Assembly (NCBI GenBank): GCA_965247225.1
Contig: CBDFGT010000009.1
Span: forward strand, 362,733 to 426,732
Direction: 5' to 3'
Source of the DNA: CBDFGT01 sp965247225
GTDB lineage: Bacteria > Pseudomonadota > Alphaproteobacteria > Rhizobiales > Rhizobiaceae
Length of the DNA: 64,000 bases
Shown here: one piece after another, positions 16,754 through 25,326 of the stretch
Layout of the letters: the number at the start of each line of letters is the position of its first letter
How positions within the stretch are numbered: position 1 is the stretch's first letter
Translations under genes and position numbers: made by a program
Notes under the pieces: generated by a model
Seen by the model: the letters and a program-made list of their open reading frames with translations, nothing else
Database searches by the model: none
What the model was told of the DNA's origin: nothing

Positions 16754-17086
16754 TCAGTTTGGCGATGCAGCTGTTTGAGGGCCGCCCTGTGTTGCTGCAA
16801 CAGCAGCAGCTACTTCAGTGGCAGCGGCAGGAACAGCAGTAGAGACAGCATCAGCAATTTCAGCAGCTATAGAAGGCTGAAGTGTAGCAGCAGCAGAAGC
16901 AATGGCAGCAGCAAGAGCAGGGTTCGCAGCAGCAACAGCAGCGATACAAGCCACATCAGTACCGCAGGCTGTAATTGCAGCGGTAACAGCAGCGGGCAAA
17001 GCCTGTGCATATGCAGGAACAGAAAGGGCTGGAACGATAAGGGCTGCGGAAACAGCAGTAACAGTCAAAAATTTACGAAAGTTCAT
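16754..17086 (-). CDS. Small Ala-rich exported protein of unknown function
   Basis: A 110-aa protein with a signal peptide (MNFRKFLTVTAVSAALIVPA, cleavage after AYA). The mature chain of about 85 residues is roughly half alanine, with few charged residues and two cysteines (ITACGTDVACIAA) eight residues apart. ATG 17086 follows AAAGGAGATTAAC, a strong ribosome site, and its own terminator lies downstream, so expression is likely. I do not recognise the family. The composition suggests a helical surface, pore-forming or matrix protein, but that is speculation. A reading frame on the plus strand is a compositional shadow. Confidence 0.8.
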   Translation of the reverse strand: MNFRKFLTVTAVSAALIVPALSVPAYAQALPAAVTAAITACGTDVACIAAVAAANPALAAAIASAAATLQPSIAAEIADAVSTAVPAAATEVAAAVAATQGGPQTAASPN

Positions 17087-17598
17087 GTTAATCTCCTTTA
17101 ACAAATGCCTTGACACGACCTATGCCACATTTGTGCGGGGCACGCAACTTTTTTTTCCGGAAAATGTCAAAATGGATCATCCGCCAACAAAATTGAAAGT
17201 AATACGCAGCGGAATATGTGTAATTTGATTCAATATAGCATGGTATTGAAACCAAATTGAATAAAAATCGTATTTTCCTACTGTGACGAAGCGCACTTTG
17301 TCTTCACAGGCTGGAATCTTAATAAAACTGGTGAGGAAATTCATTTTTTGTTGATAAATTAGACGATAAACTGCTTTTTCGGGATGGATCTGCCTTGAAA
17401 TCGGAATGTTTGCCGAATGAAATCGCTGCACTGCAGCATATATGGTTCTCGCGCAATGAACGGTTTTGACGGTTGAAGCCGTGGCCAGGGGCACGGTTGG
17501 TGCATTTTTGTCACGCCTGTTAACCATTTCGTCAACTCGTCTCGAATCTGCCCGGCAATTGCTCTATCGCTCGCACCATCATGCAAAGGAGTCACACT
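17087..17598. other. AT-rich divergent intergenic region
   Basis: 512 bp between the Ala-rich protein gene and the M20 peptidase, noticeably AT-richer than its surroundings. Both promoters should be here. I found no coding sequence I would defend, no clear hairpin and no strong hexamer pair. Confidence 0.5.
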
Positions 17599-18984
17599 AT
17601 GACCGAAGCTGTTTTGAAGTGCGCTGATGCAAACTTGTCCTCCAGTCTGGAAAAGCTGTTTGAACTCGTGCGTATCAAGTCGATTTCTACAGACCCTGCT
17701 TTCAACGATGAATGCCGCAAGGCGGCAAACTGGCTGATGAAGGATCTGATCAGCCTGGGCTTTACCGCCTCCGTGCGCGAAACGCCCGGCCATCCCATGG
17801 TGGTTGCCCATCATGAGGGTGCAAGGCCGGACAGCCCGCACCTGTTGTTTTACGGTCACTATGATGTCCAGCCGGTGGATCCGGTATCCTTGTGGGAAAC
17901 CGATCCGTTCGCGCCCGGCATCAAGGATCTGGGCAATGGCCGCAAGATCATCACAGGTCGCGGCACATCCGATGACAAGGGACAGCTTCTGACCTTTGTG
18001 GAAGCCTGCCGCGCCTATAAAGACGTCAACGGCAATCTGCCCTGCAGGATTACAATACTGTTCGAGGGCGAGGAGGAATCCGGTTCTCCAAGTCTGAAGC
18101 CATTTTTGATGGCCAATGCGGAAGAGTTGAAGGCAGATTTTGCGCTCGTATGTGACACCGGCATGTGGGACACGCAAACACCGGCCATTTCAGCGGGCCT
18201 GCGCGGCCTTGTGGGCGAGGAGATCATCGTCCGGGCCGCAGATCGCGATTTGCATTCGGGCTATTTCGGCGGCGCTGCGGCCAATCCGATCCATATCCTT
18301 GCCGATATCATTGCCGGTCTTCATGCCGCTGATGGTTCGGTAACCCTTCCGGGCTTTTATGAGGGCGTTGTCGAGACACCGGACGATATCAGGAAAAGCT
18401 GGCAGGCACTTGGCAAGACAGATGAAGAATTTCTGGGCGAGGTTGGGCTGTCGGTCCCCTCAGGGGAAAAAGGCCGTTCCGTGCTTGAACTCACCTGGGC
18501 GCGCCCGACGGCAGAAGTCAACGGTATGACCGGCGGCTACACGGGCGACGGATTCAAAACGGTGATTGCAGGCGAGGCTTCCGCCAAAATCTCCTTCCGT
18601 CTGGTCGGTCATCAGGATCCGGATAAAATCCGCGCCAGCTTCCGCGCCTATGTCCGCTCGAAACTGCCTGCCGATTGCAGTGTCACCTTTCTGGAGCATG
18701 GTGGCTCACCTGCCATCCAGTTGCCATTTGATTCACCGCTTCTGAACAAGGCAAAAAAGGCCCTTTCGGCAGAATGGCCCAAACCCGCCCTGGTCATCGG
18801 CATGGGCGGCTCTATTCCCATCGTGGGTGACTTCCAGAAAATGCTCGGCATGGAATCGCTGCTTGTCGGCTTCGGCCTTTCAGACGACAGGATTCATTCG
18901 CCCAACGAAAAATACGATCTGAACTCGTTTCACAAGGGTATCCGCTCCTGGGTCCGCATTCTGGATACACTGGCAAACGGCTGA
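17599..18984 (+). CDS. M20-family metallopeptidase (dipeptidase-like)
   Basis: A 461-aa cytosolic di-zinc peptidase of the M20 (ArgE/DapE/carnosinase-like) group. Metal and catalytic residues are visible in YGHYDVQPVDP (His-x-Asp), GRGTSDDKGQ (bridging Asp) and FEGEEESGSPSL (general-base Glu plus metal Glu). The lid domain follows from about residue 205 (DLHSGYFGGAAANP), and the last metal His is in DDRIHSPNEKYDLNSF. Start at ATG 17599 behind CAAAGGAG. The sequence resembles dipeptidases acting on short peptides rather than DapE. Its 3' region contains an inverted-repeat element. Confidence 0.93.
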   Translation: MTEAVLKCADANLSSSLEKLFELVRIKSISTDPAFNDECRKAANWLMKDLISLGFTASVRETPGHPMVVAHHEGARPDSPHLLFYGHYDVQPVDPVSLWETDPFAPGIKDLGNGRKIITGRGTSDDKGQLLTFVEACRAYKDVNGNLPCRITILFEGEEESGSPSLKPFLMANAEELKADFALVCDTGMWDTQTPAISAGLRGLVGEEIIVRAADRDLHSGYFGGAAANPIHILADIIAGLHAADGSVTLPGFYEGVVETPDDIRKSWQALGKTDEEFLGEVGLSVPSGEKGRSVLELTWARPTAEVNGMTGGYTGDGFKTVIAGEASAKISFRLVGHQDPDKIRASFRAYVRSKLPADCSVTFLEHGGSPAIQLPFDSPLLNKAKKALSAEWPKPALVIGMGGSIPIVGDFQKMLGMESLLVGFGLSDDRIHSPNEKYDLNSFHKGIRSWVRILDTLANG

Positions 18985-19027
18985 TCCTTTCAGCCTTTTT
19001 CATGACAGGACATCAATCCTGGTTGAT

Positions 19028-19347
19028 CAGGGCAACCGGGTGAAGATTTTTTCGATGAGAATATTGTCATCTATATGAATTTATAGTGTTTCTGTGGTAA
19101 CCGCGAATTCGGGAAGTACCCCCTCCCCCTTGTGGGGAGGGTTGGGGAGGGGTTTCTTTCTTTTATTGTCCTGATTTTGCATCCTCGCTAGATCCCAAAA
19201 GCCCCCTCCCCAACCCTCCCCACAAGGGGGAGGAGGTCTCATGGAGACCTTTGCGCCCGCACAATTCCATGATTGAGCATGATTTCGTGCAGCATTGGCA
19301 CTCTTCAGGTACATTTCCACGTCTGGCAGATTCACGCGATTGCCCTG
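19028..19347. mobile_element. Small inverted-repeat element, copy 1 (MITE-like)
   Basis: A 320-bp non-coding block ended by inverted copies of one 17-bp sequence: CAGGGCAACCGGGTGAA at 19028-19044 and, reversed with two differences, TTCACGCGATTGCCCTG at 19331-19347. Between them is a large foldback: 31-bp arms at 19122-19152 and 19203-19233 rich in CCCTCCCC and CACAAGG. The first 115 bp or so matches, in opposite orientation, the right part of the element at 31498-31727. No target duplication is evident here. It lies in the 477-bp gap (18985-19461), which otherwise holds nothing obvious. Confidence 0.75.
19122..19233. repeat. Foldback of CCCTCCCC-type repeats
   Basis: Two 31-bp arms (19122-19152 and 19203-19233), near-perfect reverse complements, each made of CCTCCCC and CTTGTGGGGAGGG units and separated by 50 bp. 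The same CCCTCCCCCTTGTGGGGAGG core recurs as a single hairpin at 31609-31635, so it is a dispersed repeat rather than a local terminator. Confidence 0.8.
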
Positions 19348-19461
19348 CCCGGTCCATGGGCCGGGATTGTTGTTTCAGGAGCAAAGAATTAACTGCCCCT
19401 TAAAGCGCCACATTTAAGGTAGAGGTGCGCTGAAGATATAAAGCAAGGTGATTGAGCCCCC

Positions 19462-21828
19462 ATGGCAGGCAGATCAAAATCCGCAACACGGCTTGAACCG
19501 TCTTTTGACGGCGGGCAGAGGCGTGGCGGCGATGATTTCCGTGTCAGCGGCGAAGACCGGGTAACGGGCCATAAATCAGGTTCGTCAAAAGCCTCAAAAT
19601 CAAAATCAGCAAGACAGAAAACAGGCCGCCGCCCGGGACGTGGCGGAAGCGGTGGCGGTGGAATCATTGGCTGGGTGTTTGGCCTGGTCCGGGCCACGCT
19701 GTATTGGGCGCTGGTTGCAGGCTTGTGGGGCGGCATGGCCGTGGGTGGAATCGTACTTTATTATGGATCACGCATGCCCAGTGCCGATACCTGGTCTGTT
19801 CCGGAGCGTCCTCCCAATATCAAGATTGTGTCTGTGGACGGGTCCGTCATTGCCAATCGCGGTTCGACGGGCGGCGAGGCCCAGGCCCTTTCCGACATGT
19901 CACCCTATATACCGCAGGCGGTTATCGCCATCGAGGACCGGCGTTTCTATTCCCATTTCGGAGTGGATCCGATTGGTCTTGCCCGGGCCATGGTCACCAA
20001 TGTTCTGAAGGGGCAAATGGTGCAGGGCGGGTCCACGCTGACGCAGCAACTGGCGAAAAACCTGTTCCTGTCTCCCGACCGCACGTTTGAGCGCAAGGTG
20101 CAGGAAGTCCTGCTGGCGTTCTGGCTGGAGCACAAGTTTACCAAGGACCAGATACTGGCACTTTATCTCAATCGTGTGTTTTTCGGGTCCAATGCCTATG
20201 GTGTCGAGGCTGCATCGCGCAGGTACTTCAACAAGTCGGCCCGGGATGTGACGCTGAAGGAAGCCGCAACCCTTGCCGGCCTTTTGAAAGCGCCAACAAG
20301 GCTGTCGCCTGCGCGCGATCCTGTTGCAGCCGAAGTGCGGGCCCAGGTTGTGCTGGGTGCCATGCGCGAGGCAGGTTTCATCTCCGACAGGGAAATCGCC
20401 TCGGCCATCTCACAAACACCGGTTCAGGCCAAATCCGCGCTGACCGGTGGCGAGCATTATGTGGCCGATATGGTGATGGACGAGGTCAAGTCGCTCGTGG
20501 GCGAGGTCAAGGAAGATCTGGTCGTTGATACAACGCTTGACATGACGCTGGAGCGCAAGGCGACAGATGTTGTGCGCGATGCCATTGACCGGGAAGGCGC
20601 AAGGCTCAATGTCACGCAGGGTGCACTGGTGGCGATTGATGGCACGGGTGCCATCCGGGCGCTGGTCGGCGGCCGTGATTATGCGCAAAGCCAGTTCAAC
20701 CGGGCTTTCACGGCCAGGCGCCAGCCCGGTTCCGCTTTCAAGCCTTTCGTTTATGCCGCAGCCCTTGAGCACGGACTGACCCCGGATACAGTGCGCAATG
20801 ATACCGCCATTCGTATCGGCAACTGGACGCCGGAAAATTACGATGAAAAATATCACGGACCGGTCACGCTCAAGGTCGCGTTTGCCAATTCGCTCAATAC
20901 GATTGCAGCGCAGCTCACCATGGAAGTGTCACCAAAACAGGTCACCAGGGTCGCCCGTCGTCTGGGTATTGAATCGGATCTTGAAGCCAATGCCTCCATC
21001 GCGCTCGGCACATCGGAAGTCTCGCTCACAGAGCTGACGGCGGCCTATGCCCCTTTCATGAATGGTGGTTACAAGGCGACACCGCATATCATTCAGCGCA
21101 TCACCACGGCGTCGGGCAAGGTTCTGTTTGAAAATGTCTATGACAATGCGCCCCGGGTTCTCAGCGAACAGAATGTTTCGATGATGAACCAGATGATGAT
21201 GGCCGTTATATCCGATGGAACAGGCAAGAAGGCCAGGCTGCCGGGCTGGCAGGTCGCAGGCAAAACCGGAACTACCCAGTCATTCAAGGATGCATTGTTT
21301 GTCGGCTTCTCGTCCAATCTGACAACCGGTGTCTGGTTTGGCAATGATGATGGCCATTCGATGAAAAAGGTCACAGGCGGCGGTCTGCCCGCCATGACCT
21401 GGAGCACTTTCATGATTGCCGCCCATGAGGGCCTGTCGCCGTCGCCGCTGTTTGGAACCGTCAATCCACCTGGTGCGCCGCCGGCATCTTCCATTGGCGA
21501 TCTGATTTCCGGCGTGTTCGGTGGCGACACCAATGCCTATCCGCCAGCCCCGGCAGCTCCTGTTGCCGAAGAGCGCCCGACAGTGGCTGTGACCGGGGAA
21601 GTCCCGCAGGATGGTCCGTCCCTGCCACAAGACCCGGCTCGGGGCCAGGCGATCCAGTTCCCGGCAGCGCAAACCGCTGATGCGCAAAACCAGGCGCTGG
21701 TGGACAACGGTCTCATTCCTCCGGAAAATGTTGGTGTGCTTCCGCCTGCCGATATTGGCGGCAGTCAGGCGCAGGGCCAGCAGCAGGGTAAAAAAACAAC
21801 GTTGATGAACATCCTTCTGGGGCAATAG
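19462..21828 (+). CDS. Penicillin-binding protein 1A family (bifunctional)
   Basis: A 788-aa class A PBP that polymerises and crosslinks peptidoglycan at the inner membrane. A basic, low-complexity cytosolic tail (about 60 residues) leads to a membrane anchor (about 70-105). The glycosyltransferase domain shows EDRRFYSHFGVD, GGSTLTQQLAKN and ALYLNRVFFG. The transpeptidase domain has the Ser-x-x-Lys in PGSAFKPF (about residue 423), Ser-x-Asn as NSLNT, and GKTGTTQ. The last 100 residues are Pro/Ala/Gln-rich. The ATG at 19462 has only a poor ribosome site; no better start is seen. Single-gene unit. Confidence 0.95.
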   Translation: MAGRSKSATRLEPSFDGGQRRGGDDFRVSGEDRVTGHKSGSSKASKSKSARQKTGRRPGRGGSGGGGIIGWVFGLVRATLYWALVAGLWGGMAVGGIVLYYGSRMPSADTWSVPERPPNIKIVSVDGSVIANRGSTGGEAQALSDMSPYIPQAVIAIEDRRFYSHFGVDPIGLARAMVTNVLKGQMVQGGSTLTQQLAKNLFLSPDRTFERKVQEVLLAFWLEHKFTKDQILALYLNRVFFGSNAYGVEAASRRYFNKSARDVTLKEAATLAGLLKAPTRLSPARDPVAAEVRAQVVLGAMREAGFISDREIASAISQTPVQAKSALTGGEHYVADMVMDEVKSLVGEVKEDLVVDTTLDMTLERKATDVVRDAIDREGARLNVTQGALVAIDGTGAIRALVGGRDYAQSQFNRAFTARRQPGSAFKPFVYAAALEHGLTPDTVRNDTAIRIGNWTPENYDEKYHGPVTLKVAFANSLNTIAAQLTMEVSPKQVTRVARRLGIESDLEANASIALGTSEVSLTELTAAYAPFMNGGYKATPHIIQRITTASGKVLFENVYDNAPRVLSEQNVSMMNQMMMAVISDGTGKKARLPGWQVAGKTGTTQSFKDALFVGFSSNLTTGVWFGNDDGHSMKKVTGGGLPAMTWSTFMIAAHEGLSPSPLFGTVNPPGAPPASSIGDLISGVFGGDTNAYPPAPAAPVAEERPTVAVTGEVPQDGPSLPQDPARGQAIQFPAAQTADAQNQALVDNGLIPPENVGVLPPADIGGSQAQGQQQGKKTTLMNILLGQ

Positions 21829-22136
21829 GCCCGGGCGAAAACCGATTCGCACTTGCCTGTCCGGGCCAGATCAATACACCCGGTTCCGGGTCTTTGCCGT
21901 TTTGTATCGCGGCGGTCTGAAAACAGTCGGCTATTGCGATGATTTTTTACGACAAAGAGGTGGTTTTTGCGCAACATCCGTGTAACAGACGCCTTGCAGT
22001 CGGCAAAACCCGTCCTTATATACGCCCCATCACCGCAGAAATATCACTGCGATAACCGTTAAGACCATCCCATGAGGAGCTGTCAGCGGAATGCCTGCAA
22101 CGGGTTCCGACAGCTTGCTTTCAAGGAGTAAATGAC
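21829..22136. other. Upstream region of dnaK
   Basis: 308 bp carrying the RpoH-type promoter (listed separately) and a 110-nt untranslated leader. The leader ends in CAAGGAG before the dnaK ATG. The left half, next to the PBP gene, holds nothing I recognise. No CIRCE (HrcA) palindrome is seen. Confidence 0.6.
21993..22024 (+). promoter_or_regulatory. RpoH (heat-shock) promoter of dnaKJ
   Basis: CTTGCA at 21993-21998 and CTTATATACG at 22015-22024 with a 16-bp spacer. This fits the alphaproteobacterial sigma-32 consensus (CTTGAC, then CYTATNTNNG) at nine or more key positions. It is placed 113 bp before the dnaK ATG. Confidence 0.8.
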
Positions 22137-24047
22137 ATGGCAAAAGTAATTGGTATCGATCTTGGAACAACAAACTCCTGCGTTTCCGTCATGGACGGCA
22201 AGGACGCAAAGGTTATTGAAAATGCCGAAGGCGCACGCACAACCCCGTCAATGGTTGCATTCTCGGATGATGGTGAGCGTCTGGTAGGCCAGCCTGCCAA
22301 GCGTCAGGCTGTTACAAATCCTGAAAACACACTCTTTGCAGTCAAGCGTCTGATTGGACGCCGCTATGATGACAAGCTGGTTGAAAAGGACAAGGATCTT
22401 GTTCCTTACAAGATCGTCAAGGGCGACAATGGCGATGCCTGGGTTGAAGCTGACGGCAAGCCATATTCTCCGTCGCAGATCTCTGCCATGATCCTGCAGA
22501 AGATGAAGGAAACAGCCGAAGCCTATCTTGGCGAGAAGGTGGAAAAGGCCGTTATCACGGTTCCTGCCTATTTCAATGATGCCCAGCGCCAGGCAACCAA
22601 GGACGCCGGTCGTATTGCCGGTCTTGAAGTTCTGCGCATTATCAATGAGCCGACAGCAGCAGCGCTGGCCTATGGTCTTGACAAGAAAGATGGCAAAACC
22701 ATCGCCGTTTATGACCTTGGCGGCGGTACTTTCGATATTTCGGTTCTGGAAATTGGCGATGGCGTCTTTGAAGTGAAGTCGACAAACGGCGACACATTCC
22801 TCGGCGGTGAAGATTTTGACATGCGTCTGGTTGAATATCTGGCTGCAGAATTCAAGAAAGAGCAGGGCATTGATCTGAAGAAAGACAAGCTGGCACTGCA
22901 GCGCCTGAAGGAAGCTGCTGAAAAGGCCAAGATTGAACTGTCTTCTTCCCAGCAGACCGAAATCAACCTGCCATTCATCACGGCAGACGCTTCCGGTCCG
23001 AAGCACCTGACCATGAAACTCACCCGTGCCAAGTTTGAAAGCCTGGTCGATGATCTGGTTCAGCGCACGGTTGCCCCTTGCAAGGCCGCTTTGAAGGATG
23101 CCGGTGTTACGGCTTCTGATATTGATGAAGTTGTTCTGGTCGGTGGTATGAGCCGCATGCCGAAGGTGCAGGAAATCGTCAAGCAGCTGTTTGGCAAGGA
23201 ACCGCACAAGGGTGTGAACCCGGATGAGGTTGTGGCCATGGGTGCTGCTATTCAGGCAGGCGTTCTGCAGGGCGACGTCAAGGATGTTCTGCTGCTCGAT
23301 GTTACACCTTTGTCACTTGGTATCGAAACACTCGGTGGCGTGTTCACACGTCTGATCGAGCGCAACACCACGATCCCGACAAAGAAGAGCCAGACTTTCT
23401 CGACAGCAGAGGACAGCCAGTCGGCTGTTACCATACGTGTCAGCCAGGGCGAACGTGAAATGGCAGCAGACAACAAGCTGCTCGGCCAGTTTGATCTGAT
23501 GGGCATTCCGCCGGCACCACGCGGCGTTCCGCAGATTGAAGTGACCTTCGATATCGATGCCAATGGTATTGTGCAGGTTTCTGCAAAGGACAAGGGCACC
23601 GGCAAGGAGCACCAGATCCGCATTCAGGCATCCGGTGGTCTGTCTGATGCCGATATAGAAAAGATGGTCAAGGATGCCGAAGCCAATGCTGCAAGCGACA
23701 AGAAGCGTCGTGAAGGTGTTGAGGCCCGCAACCAGGCGGAAAGCCTGATCCACTCCTCGGAAAAGTCACTGAAGGATTATGGTGACAAGGTTTCGGAAGC
23801 AGAGCGGACGGCCATTTCCGATGCGATTGCTGCCCTGAAAGCGGCGGCCGAAGCAGAGGAGCCGGATGCAGAAGACATCAAGGCCAAGACGCAGACCCTA
23901 ATGGAAGCCTCCATGAAGCTCGGTCAGGCCATGTATGAAGCGCAGGCCAAGGCCGATGCTGAAGCCGACGGTGCTGGCAAGGATGATGTTGTTGACGCTG
24001 ATTATGAAGATATCAGCGACGACGACGGCAAGAAAAAGTCTGCCTGA
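22137..24047 (+). CDS. dnaK: Molecular chaperone DnaK (Hsp70)
   Basis: A 636-aa cytosolic ATP-dependent chaperone that binds unfolded segments with DnaJ and GrpE. The nucleotide-binding domain shows IGIDLGTTNSCVSVMDG, VPAYFNDAQRQATKDAG, YDLGGGTFDISVLEIGDG and VLVGGMSRMPKVQE. The linker VLLLDVTPLSLGIET starts the substrate-binding domain near residue 385. The C-terminus is acidic with a Lys-rich end (EDISDDDGKKKSA). The length is typical. Strong CAAGGAG site 8 nt before the ATG. Transcribed from the RpoH-type promoter and followed by dnaJ across a 67-nt gap holding a long hairpin. Confidence 0.99.
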   Translation: MAKVIGIDLGTTNSCVSVMDGKDAKVIENAEGARTTPSMVAFSDDGERLVGQPAKRQAVTNPENTLFAVKRLIGRRYDDKLVEKDKDLVPYKIVKGDNGDAWVEADGKPYSPSQISAMILQKMKETAEAYLGEKVEKAVITVPAYFNDAQRQATKDAGRIAGLEVLRIINEPTAAALAYGLDKKDGKTIAVYDLGGGTFDISVLEIGDGVFEVKSTNGDTFLGGEDFDMRLVEYLAAEFKKEQGIDLKKDKLALQRLKEAAEKAKIELSSSQQTEINLPFITADASGPKHLTMKLTRAKFESLVDDLVQRTVAPCKAALKDAGVTASDIDEVVLVGGMSRMPKVQEIVKQLFGKEPHKGVNPDEVVAMGAAIQAGVLQGDVKDVLLLDVTPLSLGIETLGGVFTRLIERNTTIPTKKSQTFSTAEDSQSAVTIRVSQGEREMAADNKLLGQFDLMGIPPAPRGVPQIEVTFDIDANGIVQVSAKDKGTGKEHQIRIQASGGLSDADIEKMVKDAEANAASDKKRREGVEARNQAESLIHSSEKSLKDYGDKVSEAERTAISDAIAALKAAAEAEEPDAEDIKAKTQTLMEASMKLGQAMYEAQAKADAEADGAGKDDVVDADYEDISDDDGKKKSA

Positions 24048-24055
24048 TAGTCTCT

Positions 24056-24090
24056 CTCCGGCTGCTATAGGCAATGTATAGCAGCCGGAG
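24056..24090 (+). terminator. Long hairpin between dnaK and dnaJ
   Basis: A 14-bp perfect stem CTCCGGCTGCTATA/TATAGCAGCCGGAG with a 7-nt loop, 9 bp after the dnaK stop. The following CCCATTTTCC is a poor U-tract. It probably acts as a partial terminator or an RNA processing/stability element that lowers dnaJ relative to dnaK. Confidence 0.7.
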
Positions 24091-24114
24091 CCCATTTTCC
24101 GGAGCGGACTGACG

Positions 24115-25254
24115 ATGGCAAAAGCTGACTTTTACGAAACGCTGGGCGTTGGCAAGAAGGCCGACGCGAAGGAACTGCAAAGCGCCTTTCGCAAGCTCGC
24201 CATGAAATGGCACCCGGACAAGAATCCGGGCGATGCAGCAGCGGAGGCCAAATTCAAGGAAATCAACGAGGCCTACGAAACCCTCAAAGACCCGCAGAAG
24301 CGTGCGGCCTATGATCGTTTCGGTCATGCAGCCTTTGAACAGGGCGGCGGCGGTGGTCCGGGCGGTTTTGGTGGTGGCGCGGGAGCCGCAGGTTTTTCTG
24401 ATATTTTCGACGATATTTTTGGCGATATGATGGGCGGGCGGCAACGCCGGTCGTCAAATGGTCGTGAGCGTGGCAATGATCTGCGCTATAATATGGAAGT
24501 CACGCTGGAAGAAGCGTTCTCCGGCAAGACAGCGCAAATCCGCGTCCCGACGTCTGTATCCTGCGATGTCTGCACAGGCACCGGCGCAAAACCGGGTACC
24601 AAACCATCGGTTTGCGGTACCTGCCAGGGATCCGGTCGCGTTCGCGCTGCACAGGGCTTTTTCTCCATCGAGCGCACCTGCCCGACCTGTCAGGGGCGCG
24701 GTCAGACCATCTCTGATCCTTGCACGAAGTGCCATGGTCAGGGTCGGGTCACAGAAGAACGCACACTGTCTGTGAATATTCCGGCCGGTATCGAAGACGG
24801 AACACGCATTCGTCTCCAGGGTGAGGGCGAGGCTGGCATGCGCGGCGGTCCCGCTGGTGATCTCTATATTTTCATCTCGGTCAAGCCGCATGATTTCTAT
24901 CAGCGCGACGGAGCGGATCTTTATTGCGCGGTGCCGATTTCCATGATTACGGCCACGCTCGGCGGCAAATTTGATGTCTCCACGCTGGATGGCACAAAAT
25001 CCCGCGTTACGGTTCCCGAAGGTACGCAGGCAGGCAAGCAGTTCCGCCTCAAGGGCAAGGGCATGCCGGTTCTGCGCTCAAGCCAGACAGGGGATCTTTA
25101 TATCCAGATCGCCATTGAAACCCCGCAAAAGCTCACCAAACGCCAGCGCGAACTTTTGACGGAGTTTCAGGCCATCTCCTCGAAAGACAACAATCCGGAA
25201 TCCTCAGGCTTCTTTGCCAAAATGAAGGATTTTTTCGATACGCTGAACGATTGA
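24115..25254 (+). CDS. dnaJ: Chaperone DnaJ (Hsp40)
   Basis: A 379-aa co-chaperone that delivers clients and stimulates DnaK ATPase. It has the J domain (residues 1-70 with the HPD in KWHPDKNPGD), a Gly/Phe-rich region (GGGGGPGGFGGGAGAAGFSD) and four zinc-binding repeats (CDVCTGTG, CGTCQGSG, CPTCQGRG, CTKCHGQG). The C-terminal client-binding barrels follow. Class I DnaJ of normal length. Second gene of the heat-shock operon. Confidence 0.99.
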   Translation: MAKADFYETLGVGKKADAKELQSAFRKLAMKWHPDKNPGDAAAEAKFKEINEAYETLKDPQKRAAYDRFGHAAFEQGGGGGPGGFGGGAGAAGFSDIFDDIFGDMMGGRQRRSSNGRERGNDLRYNMEVTLEEAFSGKTAQIRVPTSVSCDVCTGTGAKPGTKPSVCGTCQGSGRVRAAQGFFSIERTCPTCQGRGQTISDPCTKCHGQGRVTEERTLSVNIPAGIEDGTRIRLQGEGEAGMRGGPAGDLYIFISVKPHDFYQRDGADLYCAVPISMITATLGGKFDVSTLDGTKSRVTVPEGTQAGKQFRLKGKGMPVLRSSQTGDLYIQIAIETPQKLTKRQRELLTEFQAISSKDNNPESSGFFAKMKDFFDTLND

Positions 25255-25257
25255 CAG

Positions 25258-25290
25258 TTTCCGGCCTTGCCTTGAGGGAATGGCCGGAAA
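25258..25290 (+). terminator. Hairpin downstream of dnaJ
   Basis: A 9-bp stem TTTCCGGCC/GGCCGGAAA with a 15-nt loop directly after the dnaJ stop, between convergent genes. No strong U-tract follows, so it may work in both directions only weakly. Confidence 0.55.
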
Positions 25291-25326
25291 TGATGTGCGC
25301 TTGATCTGCGATCATCCAAAACGGTA

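Noticed and set aside
16742..17101. Ser/Asn/Cys-rich plus-strand frame opposite the Ala-rich gene
   Set aside because: Complement of GCA/GCT-rich codons forces Ser/Cys/Gly/Asn. The minus-strand frame has the signal peptide, ribosome site and terminator.
19122..19233. CCCTCCCC foldback considered as a terminator
   Set aside because: The arms are 50 bp apart with no U-tract, and the core recurs in another element, so it is a mobile repeat.
22248..23207. 319-codon frame opposite dnaK
   Set aside because: Antisense of a highly conserved gene; no independent coding features.
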